Below, in pieces: positions 18,748 through 26,341 of a stretch of 62,716 nt of DNA. The stretch covers positions 36,527 to 99,242 of the forward strand of contig VXLV01000089.1 in the NCBI GenBank assembly GCA_009841405.1, written 5' to 3'. The stretch comes from Chloroflexota bacterium (lineage in GTDB: Bacteria; Chloroflexota; Anaerolineae; Aggregatilineales; Phototrophicaceae). Position 1 is the first letter of the stretch, and every line of letters begins with the position of its first letter. A program made the translations under genes and the position numbers. The notes under the pieces are model-generated. The model saw only the letters and a program-made list of their open reading frames with translations. It was not told the origin of the DNA and searched no databases.

Positions 18748-20157
18748 ATGAACAGCAAGCCACCCAAAATCGTCGTCATTGGCGCGGGCAGCGCGGTCTT
18801 CGGCCTGGGCGCGCTCTCCACCATCATTCAGCACCCGGCCATGCGCGGCGCGCAACTCGCGCTTTGCGATATCAACGCCGAGGGCTTGGCGATCATTCAC
18901 CAGCTCGCAGACATCATGAACCGCGCCTGGGACGCCGAGCTGAGTATCAGCAGCGCGACCGAGCGCCGCGAGCTGCTGCCCGAAGCCGACTTTGTGCTGG
19001 TCTCGATTCAAGTGGGCCCGCGCGAAGACGTCTGGGAGCAGGACTGGCGCATCCCGCTGCGGCATGGCGTCCGCCAGCCCTACGCCGAAAATGGCGGGCC
19101 CGGCTCCTTCGCCCATACCGCGCGCAACCTGCCGCTGATCATGGCCATCGCCCGCGACATGGAGGCGCTCTGCCCCGACGCCTGGCTTCTCAACCTTGTC
19201 AATCCGCTGATCCGCCTGACGACCGCGCTACATCGGCACAGCCGCGTCAAGGCGGTCGGCTTGTGCCATCAGTTGCTCTGGGGCTATACCATGGCCGCTA
19301 CCGTGCTGGCTGACCGCTGGGGCATTGCTGTGCCCGCCGGCTTCCACGTCCACACCGACGCCGATAATATGCCAGCGTTCCTCGCTGTGGCGCGCGAAGC
19401 CGTGAAACACCTGGACATCAAGGCGGCGGGCATCAACCACTTCAGCTGGGTATACGACATCCGCGATAAACATACGGGCGATGATCTGTATCCCGAATTG
19501 CGCGACCGTTGGCTAAATCATTACCGCCGCGACTTCGAGCCGCTCAGCCGCGAGATCTTCCAGATCTACGGCATGATGCCCACCGCCGGCGACAGCCATC
19601 TCTGCGAATATTTGTCCTGGGTCAGCGACGCAGCGACGCGGCCCTGGCGAAAGTACGATCTCAAATTGCAGAGTTGGGAGGGCAACCGCCGCCGCCGCGC
19701 GTCCCGCTGGCAGTTGGCGCGCGATATCGTCGCCGGCCGCGTCGCTGTCGCCGAGCTGCGCGATCTTTCGCGGCACGGCATGCTGGACGAAGGCATCCCC
19801 GAGATGGTCGCCGCCGTGCACTACGACCGGCCGCACGCGCATGAGCAGCTCAATATCCCCAACCGCGGCTACATCCCCAATCTGCCGGAGGACGCCATCG
19901 TCGAGGCGCCGGGCGCGATCAGCGCCGCCGGTTTCGTCGGCGAGCGCATGCCGGCCCTGCCCGCGCCCATCGCCGAGCTGTGCCGCCGCGAGCTGGCGCT
20001 GAGCGAGTTGTACGTTGACGCCGCGCTGACCGGCGACCGCGAGCTGGCGCTGCAGGCCTTGCTGCTCGATCCGATGGTTACAGATATTGACAGCGGGCGC
20101 GCAATCCTTGATGATCTGTTGCATGAATTCGCGGAGTATCTGCCGCAGTTTCGTTGA
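18748..20157 (+). CDS. glycoside hydrolase family 4 enzyme (second copy)
   Basis: A 469-residue GH4 enzyme, clearly different from the one at 5.8 kb. The NAD site is KIVVIGAGSAVFGLGAL at about residues 7-23. WLLNLVNPLIRLT (about 149), AVGLCHQLLWGYT (about 170, metal Cys) and AAGINHFSWVYDI (about 229, metal His) form the catalytic core. GH4 enzymes need NAD+ and usually Mn2+, and act in the cytoplasm. The distinctive NPLIRLT and CHQLLW variants place it away from classical MelA, so the sugar is not predicted. It is the first gene of a run that continues with the split UxaA-type dehydratase, suggesting hydrolysis of a glycuronide-like substrate followed by sugar-acid dehydration. This is inference from gene order. 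Confidence 0.87.
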   Translation: MNSKPPKIVVIGAGSAVFGLGALSTIIQHPAMRGAQLALCDINAEGLAIIHQLADIMNRAWDAELSISSATERRELLPEADFVLVSIQVGPREDVWEQDWRIPLRHGVRQPYAENGGPGSFAHTARNLPLIMAIARDMEALCPDAWLLNLVNPLIRLTTALHRHSRVKAVGLCHQLLWGYTMAATVLADRWGIAVPAGFHVHTDADNMPAFLAVAREAVKHLDIKAAGINHFSWVYDIRDKHTGDDLYPELRDRWLNHYRRDFEPLSREIFQIYGMMPTAGDSHLCEYLSWVSDAATRPWRKYDLKLQSWEGNRRRRASRWQLARDIVAGRVAVAELRDLSRHGMLDEGIPEMVAAVHYDRPHAHEQLNIPNRGYIPNLPEDAIVEAPGAISAAGFVGERMPALPAPIAELCRRELALSELYVDAALTGDRELALQALLLDPMVTDIDSGRAILDDLLHEFAEYLPQFR

Positions 20158-20175
20158 CCGGCAGAAAGGCACAGC

Positions 20176-20490
20176 ATGAAAAAAGTATTCGTCGTCTACG
20201 CCACTGACAACGTGGGCACGGCCGTGCTCGAGCCGATTCAAACCGGCGACCACGTCGGCTGCAATGGCGAGCGCAGCGACCTCGAAGTCGTCGCGCAGGC
20301 CGATATCGCCTACGGGCACAAGATCGCGCTGATGGACATCGCCGCGGGCGACACCGTGCTCAAATACGGCCTGAGCATCGGCTCGGCGCTCAGCGACATC
20401 AAAGCCGGCGACCACGTCCACACGCATAATGTCGAAAGCAACCGCGGCCGCGGCGATCTGGCCGAGCGCGATGCCGTCACGGCAGAGTAA
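20176..20490 (+). CDS. UxaA-type dehydratase small subunit (SAF domain)
   Basis: A 104-residue protein consisting of a SAF-type domain: KKVFVVYATDNVGTAVL, then IAYGHKIALMDIAAGDTVLKYG and SIGSALSDIKAGDHVHTHNV. In altronate/galactarate dehydratases this domain is the N-terminal part. In split enzymes, including altronate dehydratase small subunits and SuyA-type sulfolactate lyases, it is a separate protein. It starts 18 bases after the GH4 stop, so it is probably in the same operon. The partner large subunit follows 136 bases later, with three palindromic repeats in between. Confidence 0.82.
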   Translation: MKKVFVVYATDNVGTAVLEPIQTGDHVGCNGERSDLEVVAQADIAYGHKIALMDIAAGDTVLKYGLSIGSALSDIKAGDHVHTHNVESNRGRGDLAERDAVTAE

Positions 20491-20496
20491 CTAGCT

Positions 20497-20603
20497 TGTA
20501 GGGGCGACATACCTTGTCGCCCGCAAGTGCACGGATGTAGGGGCTAGCCATTGGGTCGCCCGCATAAAAATGTATTCGTAGGGCCGACTCTGTGAGTCGC
20601 CCG
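20497..20603. repeat. three palindromic repeats between two subunit genes
   Basis: Three units in the same orientation: 20497-20525 (arms GGGCGACA/TGTCGCCC), 20536-20564 (degenerate, GGCTAGCC facing GGGTCGCC) and 20577-20603 (core CGACTC/GAGTCG). They fill nearly all of the 136 bases between the small and large dehydratase subunit genes. The arm sequences differ from unit to unit. Confidence 0.88.
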
Positions 20604-20626
20604 CTGCCTAACCAGGGAGACGAAAT

Positions 20627-21799
20627 ATGTCACACTTCATGGGCTATCACCGCCCGAACGGCGATGTCGGAATCCGCAATCATGTCCTGATTCTGTCGGG
20701 CACGGTCTACGCCAACGGCGTGGTCGAGCGCGTCGCCGACACCATTCACGGCGCCGTGCCCATCACGCATGCCAACGGACGCTGCCAGGTCGCGCCCGAC
20801 TTGCGCGTGACGCGCCGCTTCCTGGCCGGGACTGCCATGAACCCGAATGTCGGCGCGGTCGTCATCATTGACCATTTCAAAGAAGAGGGCATGACCGCCG
20901 AGGACCTGGCTGATGATATCGCGCCCACCGGCAAACCCATCGCGACCGTGAATATTCGCGGCGACGGCGGCTTCATCAGCGCCATCGACAAGGCCACCCG
21001 CTACGCCCAAAGCTTCGCGCGCCAGATCAGCCTGGAGGCGCGCGAACCGGCGCCACTGAGCAAGATCCTCTTTGGCACCGAATGCGGCACTTCGGACACC
21101 ACTTCTGGCTTGGCTAGTAATCCGGCCAACGGCCTCGCGGGCGAGCTGCTGATTGCCCAGGGCGGCCGCATGCTAATGGCCGAATGCACCGAGTGGATGG
21201 GCTGCGAAAACTGGCTGACCGAGAAGGCGGCCAGCCCGGCCATCGCGCAGGCAATCGTCGCCGGCGTGCAGCACATGGAAGCGCGCGCGCTGGCCAGCGG
21301 CGAAGACATCCGCGGCTCGCAGCCGACCGGCGACAATATGGCCGGCGGCTTGACCACCATCGAAGAGAAATCCATGGGCGCGGTCAAGAAGATCGGCGAC
21401 AGCCCGATCATCGAATACCTCGAAATCGCCGAAGCGCCGACCAAGACCGACCCCGGCAACTACGTTATGTACGGGCCCGGCATGGGCGCCGAGAGCATCA
21501 GCAGCATGGCGGCGGCCGGCTGCCAGGTGCTGACCTTCTGCACCGGCGGCGGGCACACCTCCAACCATCCCATCATGCCCACCATCAAAGTCACCGGCAA
21601 TCGGCAGTCATTCGAGCTGATGCGGGACACAGTCGATGTCGATGTCAGCGGCGTCTTCTACGATGAGATTACGCTGGCCGAAGCCGGGCAAATCGTCTTT
21701 GATGAGGTCGAGCGCGTCTGCAACGGCTATCTGACCAAGTCCGAAGCCCTGCGCGACAACAATAGTTTCGCCATTCACCGCGTCGGCCCGAGCGTTTAG
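20627..21799 (+). CDS. UxaA-family dehydratase/lyase large subunit
   Basis: A 390-residue protein matching the C-terminal catalytic part of the UxaA (altronate/galactarate dehydratase) family. GYHRPNGDVGIRNHVLILSG at the N-terminus is the family hallmark. FGTECGTSDTTSGLASNPA (about 147), MLMAECTEWMGCENWLTEKA (about 183) and CQVLTFCTGGGHTSNHPIMP (about 303) hold conserved Cys and Gly-rich positions. It needs the SAF-domain partner encoded upstream. An AGGGAGACGAAAT provides the ribosome-binding site. The substrate could be a sugar acid such as altronate. SuyB, which eliminates sulfite from sulfolactate, is the same fold and cannot be ruled out. The LarA-like gene follows after two more repeats. 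Confidence 0.8.
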   Translation: MSHFMGYHRPNGDVGIRNHVLILSGTVYANGVVERVADTIHGAVPITHANGRCQVAPDLRVTRRFLAGTAMNPNVGAVVIIDHFKEEGMTAEDLADDIAPTGKPIATVNIRGDGGFISAIDKATRYAQSFARQISLEAREPAPLSKILFGTECGTSDTTSGLASNPANGLAGELLIAQGGRMLMAECTEWMGCENWLTEKAASPAIAQAIVAGVQHMEARALASGEDIRGSQPTGDNMAGGLTTIEEKSMGAVKKIGDSPIIEYLEIAEAPTKTDPGNYVMYGPGMGAESISSMAAAGCQVLTFCTGGGHTSNHPIMPTIKVTGNRQSFELMRDTVDVDVSGVFYDEITLAEAGQIVFDEVERVCNGYLTKSEALRDNNSFAIHRVGPSV

Positions 21800-21818
21800 C
21801 CTTCGCCTTACATAAGAT

Positions 21819-21890
21819 GTAGGGGCGACCTGTCAGGTCGCCCGATATTCACCTCCGACGAATGTAGGGGCGACGCTGTGAGTTGCCCAT
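21819..21890. repeat. two palindromic repeats
   Basis: One intact unit (21819-21845, arms GGGCGACCT and AGGTCGCCC) and one degenerate unit (21863-21890, GCGACGCT facing AGTTGCCC), both in plus orientation between the dehydratase and LarA-like genes. Confidence 0.85.
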
Positions 21891-21978
21891 GATGACTGCG
21901 TGTACTCGCCCGCGCCGGTCTGTGCCATACTGCGGTGATTCCAATCGCGCGCTCCGGCGCCACGAAAGGATAACGCTC

Positions 21979-23241
21979 ATGCGCCTGACCATGCCCTTCG
22001 GCCGCGGAAGCCTGTCCGCCGATTTGCCTGCAGGCTGCACTGCAGAAGTCATCAGGCCGCGGACCCAGCCCCCCGCCGCCGATCCGGCCGCGCTGGTACG
22101 GGATGCCGTCTACAGTCCCCTCGGCGCTGTCCGGCCTCCGCGCGCCGGCCAGACCGTAGCCATCGCCATCAACGACAAGACCCGCCCCGTCCCGCACGAA
22201 CACTTGCTTCCGCCGGTCCTGCAGGGTATGCGCCACGCCGGCGTCCGCGATGAGGACGTGACTTTCATCATCGCCACCGGCACGCATCCGGGCATGACGC
22301 CGGACGAGTACGACGCCATTTTGCCGCGCGAAATCATCGCGACTTATCGCGTCCTCTGCCACGACGGGGGCGACGAGACGAATCTAACACGCTTGGGAGA
22401 GACAGCGCGCGGGACGCCGGTGTGGATCAACAGCGTCTACCTGGCCGCCGACTATCGCATTGTCATCGGCAATATCGAGCCGCATCAATTCCAGGGATTC
22501 TCCGGCGGCGTCAAGAGCGCGGCTATCGGCTTGGCGGGCGCGTCGACCATCAACCACAACCATGCCATGATGCGCCATGAGGGCGCGCGTCTGGGCGAAT
22601 ATGACGCCAACCCGGCGCGCCTGGATGTCGAGGAAATCGGCCGGATGATCGGCATAGATTTCGCCGTCAACGCGATTTTGAATTCGGACAAACAGATCGT
22701 CAAAGCGTTCGCCGGCGATCCCGCCGCCGTCATGCGAGCCGGCATCCCCGCGGCGCGCGCGCTCTGCCAGATACCGGTCGCCGAGCCTTTTGACCTGATG
22801 ATCGCGTCGCCGGGCGGCCACCCCAAAGACATCAACATCTATCAGTCGCAGAAGGGTATGGCGCACGCGGCGTTGATCACGCGCAGCGGCGGCCGTCTGA
22901 TCCTTTGCGCCGCCTGCCCCGAAGGCAGCGGCAATGCCGACTACGAGCGCTGGATGGCGGACGCGCGGATTCGCAGCCATGCTGATGTCTTCGAGCGATT
23001 TGAGCGCGACGGTTTCCGGGTCGGCCGGCACAAAGCTTGGCAGGTCTCGCGCGATGCGGCGCGGATTCACACATCGCTCGTGTCGGGCTTAGACGCGGAA
23101 TTCGCGCGCGGTCTTCTGTTTGAGCCGCAGCCGGGCTTGCAGTCAGCGATTGACGCTGCGCTGGCGGCGCTGCCGGCTGGCGCGCGTATCGGTGTGATGC
23201 CGGCTGCGAATGCGACGATACCGGTGTTGGGTTCGACTTAG
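21979..23241 (+). CDS. larA: LarA-family nickel-pincer racemase/epimerase
   Basis: A 420-residue protein of the LarA (DUF2088) family. It has AINDKTRPVPHEHLLPPVL (about 66), FIIATGTHPGMTPDEYDAIL (about 96, with the catalytic His of GTH) and GNIEPHQFQGFSGGVKSAAI (about 165, with His and Lys that hold the pincer cofactor). INHNHAMMRHEG follows. LarA enzymes racemise lactate or epimerise other 2-hydroxy acids using a nickel-pincer nucleotide made by LarB, LarC and LarE, none of which are in the window. MRLTMPFG is chosen as the start because AAAGGA lies ten bases upstream; the longer frame crosses a palindromic repeat. Next to the dehydratase it probably handles a sugar acid or 2-hydroxy acid rather than lactate. 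Confidence 0.82.
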   Translation: MRLTMPFGRGSLSADLPAGCTAEVIRPRTQPPAADPAALVRDAVYSPLGAVRPPRAGQTVAIAINDKTRPVPHEHLLPPVLQGMRHAGVRDEDVTFIIATGTHPGMTPDEYDAILPREIIATYRVLCHDGGDETNLTRLGETARGTPVWINSVYLAADYRIVIGNIEPHQFQGFSGGVKSAAIGLAGASTINHNHAMMRHEGARLGEYDANPARLDVEEIGRMIGIDFAVNAILNSDKQIVKAFAGDPAAVMRAGIPAARALCQIPVAEPFDLMIASPGGHPKDINIYQSQKGMAHAALITRSGGRLILCAACPEGSGNADYERWMADARIRSHADVFERFERDGFRVGRHKAWQVSRDAARIHTSLVSGLDAEFARGLLFEPQPGLQSAIDAALAALPAGARIGVMPAANATIPVLGST

Positions 23242-23314
23242 ATAGCCGTATCTGATAGTATTCGACCATGTAAACGTTTGGCTGTGATGTTGAATTCTTG
23301 GAAGTTGCCATACT

Positions 23315-23764
23315 GTGGCTGATGGGCATCTTGCGCAACATGAAGCTGATGCGCTTCTTGCGATGGAAAAGCATCGAGTGCACGATGATGTACTGATCTT
23401 CCCTGCTCGAGGCAGCCGAGTGGAGGCAAAACTTCAGTCTCCAAATGGACGGAATAAGTTCCTTCTCTATGTTGGGCGCGGTTTTGCAGAATACCGCAAT
23501 GTCAGTATGCACAACAGAACAGGGGAGAATGTGGTTTTGGCGCGCCTGGACATCGGTGGACCAACTCACCGTAATCCGGATGATGAAGAGATCCCATGTC
23601 CTCATCTCCATCTTTATAGTGAAGTTGACGGGTATAAGTGGGCTATTCCCTTACCTCGGGAGAGTTTTTCGCCGGCTTCTGACCCCTACCGAACTTTAGA
23701 TGAGTTTATGATCTACTGCAACATTACGAGACCGCCAACGATTCAGCGAGGTTTGTTCCCATGA
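23315..23764 (+). CDS. DUF6978-like protein, first gene of a two-gene module
   Basis: A 149-residue protein with GTG start. The N-terminal helix LAQHEADALLAMEKHRV is followed by FPARGSRVEAKLQSPNGRNKFLLYVGRG and LARLDIGGPTHRNPDDEEIPCPHLHLY, ending in WAIPLPRESF and EFMIYCN. This pattern fits the DUF6978 family as I recall it. Base composition is clearly lower in GC than neighbouring genes, which suggests transfer. Its TGA overlaps the ATG of the next gene (ATGA), so the two are translationally coupled. This pair resembles toxin-antitoxin or defence doublets in layout, but function is not established. Confidence 0.62.
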   Translation: MADGHLAQHEADALLAMEKHRVHDDVLIFPARGSRVEAKLQSPNGRNKFLLYVGRGFAEYRNVSMHNRTGENVVLARLDIGGPTHRNPDDEEIPCPHLHLYSEVDGYKWAIPLPRESFSPASDPYRTLDEFMIYCNITRPPTIQRGLFP

Positions 23765-24531
23765 TCGCCGAGGTGCATCAGCTCAAAGAGGACTACATCG
23801 CGTGGTTGAAAGACAAGACTACATTGCGCCAGGTAGAAGACTGGGTAGTTGTTACTACGCCTTTCCTTGACCGACATAATGACTACATACAAGTATATGT
23901 GACCGGATCGCCATCCGGATACACGATCACCGATGATGGATATACGATCTCTGACCTGGAAGCACATGGCTGCAATCTGAACAGTCCGAAACGGCAGAGC
24001 CTGCTATCCATGACACTGCGAGGCTTTGGAATTCAACAGGTGACCGAGCGAAATGCGCTACAAGTGCGCGCGTCGAAGGAGGACTTCGCATTGCGCAAGC
24101 ACAATTTGATTCAAGCGATGCTTGCAGTCAACGACTTATTCTTCACTGCATCCGCCCATGTACGAAGTTTCTTCTATGAGGACATTGAATCTTGGCTTGA
24201 GTCTGCAAGCATCCGCTATACACCGAAAGCCAAATTCACTGGCAAGAGTGGTTTCGACCATCTCTATGACTTCGTAATTCCGAAATCTAGACAGTTGCCC
24301 GAACGTGTAGTGCTTGGCATGAATCGGCCAGACCGCAATAATATAGAGCGAACGGTATTCGCTTGGGAAGATACGCGAGATGCTCGCGCGGCCATGTCTA
24401 GCGCCTATGTGTTATTGAATGACCAGGACCACTCAGTGCCGAAGAGCGCTGTAGCCGCGTTGCGGGCTTATCAAGTGACGCCCGTCCTCTGGTCTCAGCG
24501 CGAATCGGTGCGGGAAGAACTCGCCGCCTAG
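23761..24531 (+). CDS. DUF1828/DUF1829 two-domain protein
   Basis: A 256-residue protein. Residues about 25-115 match DUF1828: W-VVVTTPFLDRHNDYIQVYV, then GYTITDDGYTISDLEAHG. Residues about 140-230 match DUF1829: FFYEDIESWLESASIRYTPK, AKFTGKSGFDHLYDFVIPKS, PERVVLGMNRPD, and a W-x-D..R pattern. Proteins with this pair of domains occur scattered in mobile or defence-rich regions; their biochemistry is unknown to me. It is coupled to the DUF6978-like gene by a four-base overlap and is also low in GC. The MFS gene begins only three bases after its stop, though base use changes there. Confidence 0.75.
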   Translation: MIAEVHQLKEDYIAWLKDKTTLRQVEDWVVVTTPFLDRHNDYIQVYVTGSPSGYTITDDGYTISDLEAHGCNLNSPKRQSLLSMTLRGFGIQQVTERNALQVRASKEDFALRKHNLIQAMLAVNDLFFTASAHVRSFFYEDIESWLESASIRYTPKAKFTGKSGFDHLYDFVIPKSRQLPERVVLGMNRPDRNNIERTVFAWEDTRDARAAMSSAYVLLNDQDHSVPKSAVAALRAYQVTPVLWSQRESVREELAA

Positions 24532-24534
24532 TTG

Positions 24535-25740
24535 ATGACCCGCAGCGCCGACGACCCCGCCCGCATAGTCATTGTCTGCGCGTTTTCGCTCTTTATCATC
24601 TTCGGCATTCGCCTGTCATTCTCCGTCTTTTTCGCCGAATTCGTGCTGACAGAAGGCTGGAGCAACGAAGCCGCCGCCGCTGTCTTCAGCCTTAACATGC
24701 TCGCTTTTTCGCTGACCGCGCCATTGGCCGGCATCGCGCTTGACCGCTACGGACCCCGGCCCGTCTTCGGCATCGGCGTTCTGCTGTTGGCGGCCGGCCT
24801 CTGGCAGAGCAGCCGCGCGACCGATTTGACCGATTTGCTGCTCTCATACGGCGTCATCGCCGGCGCCGGGCTGGGCATCACTGGTTTGGGGCCGGTAGCC
24901 TCAGTCGTAGCCGGCTGGACAACGCCGGCCAGGCGCGGCCGCGCCATCGGCATCGCTTTCGCCGGCACCGGGCTGGGCGCGCTGGTCTTCGTGCCGCTGG
25001 CCAACCTGCTAATCGCGCGCTACGACTGGCGCGGCGCCTATCTGATTCTGGCCTTGGTTTGCCTCTGCCTCCTGCTGCCGCTGATGGTCTTCGGTTTGCG
25101 CAGACCACCCGCCGCCATACGCCGCGGCCGCGACCGCAGCCGGCCCACGGCCTCGCGATGGCGGCGCTTGCCGCGCAATCCGGTTTTCTGGGCGCTGATG
25201 CTCGTCGGTTTGACGGCGCTCGGTCCCGTGCGCAGCTTGACCGTGCATCAGATCGCCTATATGGAGTTGGCCGGCGTTGAGCGGACGGTCGCCGCCAACA
25301 TCGTGGGCCTGGCCGGCCTGCTGACCAGCCTGAGCTTCATCGCGTTGGGCTGGGTCTCGGATCGTTTCGGGCGCGCCGCCGCCTTCACGATTGGCTGCGC
25401 CGGGCTGTTGGGGTCGGTGGCGATGCTTCTGCTGCTTCCGACTGCCGATTCAGTCGCGGTTCTGGTTCTGTACGCCCTGTGCTTCGCGCTGGGCGAGGGC
25501 ACGCGCAGCAGCCAATCAACGGCCCTGGCCAGCGACATCTTTCAGCATCAGGGCCTGGGCCTGATCAACGGGCTGATGGGCGGCATGTTTGGGCTGGGCG
25601 CGGCGCTGGGTCCATGGCTGGTCGGCCGCCTGCGCGATCAGAGCGGTGGTTATAGCGGCGGCTTGCTTGTAATTGTCGCGATGGTGGCCGTTTCGGCGGT
25701 CGCCTACGCTTACGCTGCGAGGGCGCGAAATCAGCCCTGA
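24535..25740 (+). CDS. major facilitator superfamily transporter
   Basis: A 401-residue membrane protein with twelve predicted membrane segments in two groups of six. The first half has the MFS loop motif ALDRYGPRPVFGIGVLLL (about 65-82), and the second half has its counterpart GWVSDRFGRAAAFTIG (about 268). A basic cytoplasmic loop (RRPPAAIRRGRDRSRPTASRW) joins the halves at about 190. The subfamily resembles oxalate/formate or monocarboxylate-type carriers, but the substrate is unassigned. TTG at 24532 is an alternative start one codon upstream. GC content returns to the window's normal value here, so it probably does not belong functionally to the preceding pair. Confidence 0.85.
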   Translation: MTRSADDPARIVIVCAFSLFIIFGIRLSFSVFFAEFVLTEGWSNEAAAAVFSLNMLAFSLTAPLAGIALDRYGPRPVFGIGVLLLAAGLWQSSRATDLTDLLLSYGVIAGAGLGITGLGPVASVVAGWTTPARRGRAIGIAFAGTGLGALVFVPLANLLIARYDWRGAYLILALVCLCLLLPLMVFGLRRPPAAIRRGRDRSRPTASRWRRLPRNPVFWALMLVGLTALGPVRSLTVHQIAYMELAGVERTVAANIVGLAGLLTSLSFIALGWVSDRFGRAAAFTIGCAGLLGSVAMLLLLPTADSVAVLVLYALCFALGEGTRSSQSTALASDIFQHQGLGLINGLMGGMFGLGAALGPWLVGRLRDQSGGYSGGLLVIVAMVAVSAVAYAYAARARNQP

Positions 25741-25874
25741 GGGCGCAGTGAAGAACCGCCACCGCATCCTATAGCAGGATTTCGGAAGCGTGAACAATGA
25801 GACGCTATTGGCCTGCCCGCCACAGATGACAGCATCGCGCCCGCTAGAGAGGCCGAAGCTGGCGATGGATAAGG

Positions 25875-26111
25875 CTATGCAAGTTTCAATGCATAGTCTT
25901 CCGCCATTTTGACCAGATCAGGAGCAGGCAAATCCAGCGCATAAGCGATCCGAATTACCACTCGCAGCGACGGGCATTTTAGCCCTCTCTCGATGTCGCT
26001 GATATATGTTCGGTGCAGTCCCGCGCGAAAAGCAAGAGATTCTTGCGAAATCTCCAACTGCAGCCGGCGAGCCTTAACCGCCTTTCCAAACGCTAAGTCA
26101 ATGTTGCTCAT
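25875..26111 (-). CDS. small XRE-family regulator (controller-protein-like)
   Basis: A 78-residue DNA-binding protein that is essentially one helix-turn-helix domain. FGKAVKARRLQLEISQES (about 8-25) leads into the HTH, then LAFRAGLHRTYISDIERG with recognition helix around 36-46, and LRVVIRIAYALDLPAPDLV at the end. The size and architecture match controller (C) proteins of restriction-modification systems as well as generic XRE repressors. No restriction or methylase gene is beside it, so it appears orphaned. The 230 bases upstream contain a palindrome AGTCT-GTT-AGACT next to a promoter reading toward the secreted-protein gene, a candidate operator. Confidence 0.78.
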   Translation of the reverse strand: MSNIDLAFGKAVKARRLQLEISQESLAFRAGLHRTYISDIERGLKCPSLRVVIRIAYALDLPAPDLVKMAEDYALKLA

Positions 26112-26175
26112 ACGCCTGACCCGTTAGATTCGTAAACGGATTTTGAGGCATATTGGTGAATGTGCTACAGACGAC

Positions 26176-26188
26176 AGTCTGTTAGACT
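26176..26188. promoter_or_regulatory. palindromic operator candidate
   Basis: AGTCT-GTT-AGACT is a perfect 5-bp inverted repeat with a three-base spacer. It lies between the divergent XRE regulator and secreted-protein genes and directly abuts the -35 box at 26190. Its size and place fit a dimeric HTH repressor site. Confidence 0.4.
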
Positions 26189-26189
26189 A

Positions 26190-26218
26190 TTGACTACACA
26201 CGAGCATTGGAGTATTGT
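26190..26218 (+). promoter_or_regulatory. promoter toward the secreted-protein gene
   Basis: TTGACT at 26190-26195 and TATTGT at 26213-26218 with a 17-base spacer, a good match to a housekeeping sigma promoter. It would give a leader of about 115 bases before the ATG at 26342. Confidence 0.45.
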
Positions 26219-26341
26219 GAATGTAGCATGAGCCGGAAACGGTTTGCGCTGAGGATTTCCAGGCCGGGTGAGGCGTTGGTAGCGTGCCCGCCTTGGGGAA
26301 CGAACCATGGCTAATGCAACGTAACTTTCAGGAGTATTTCT

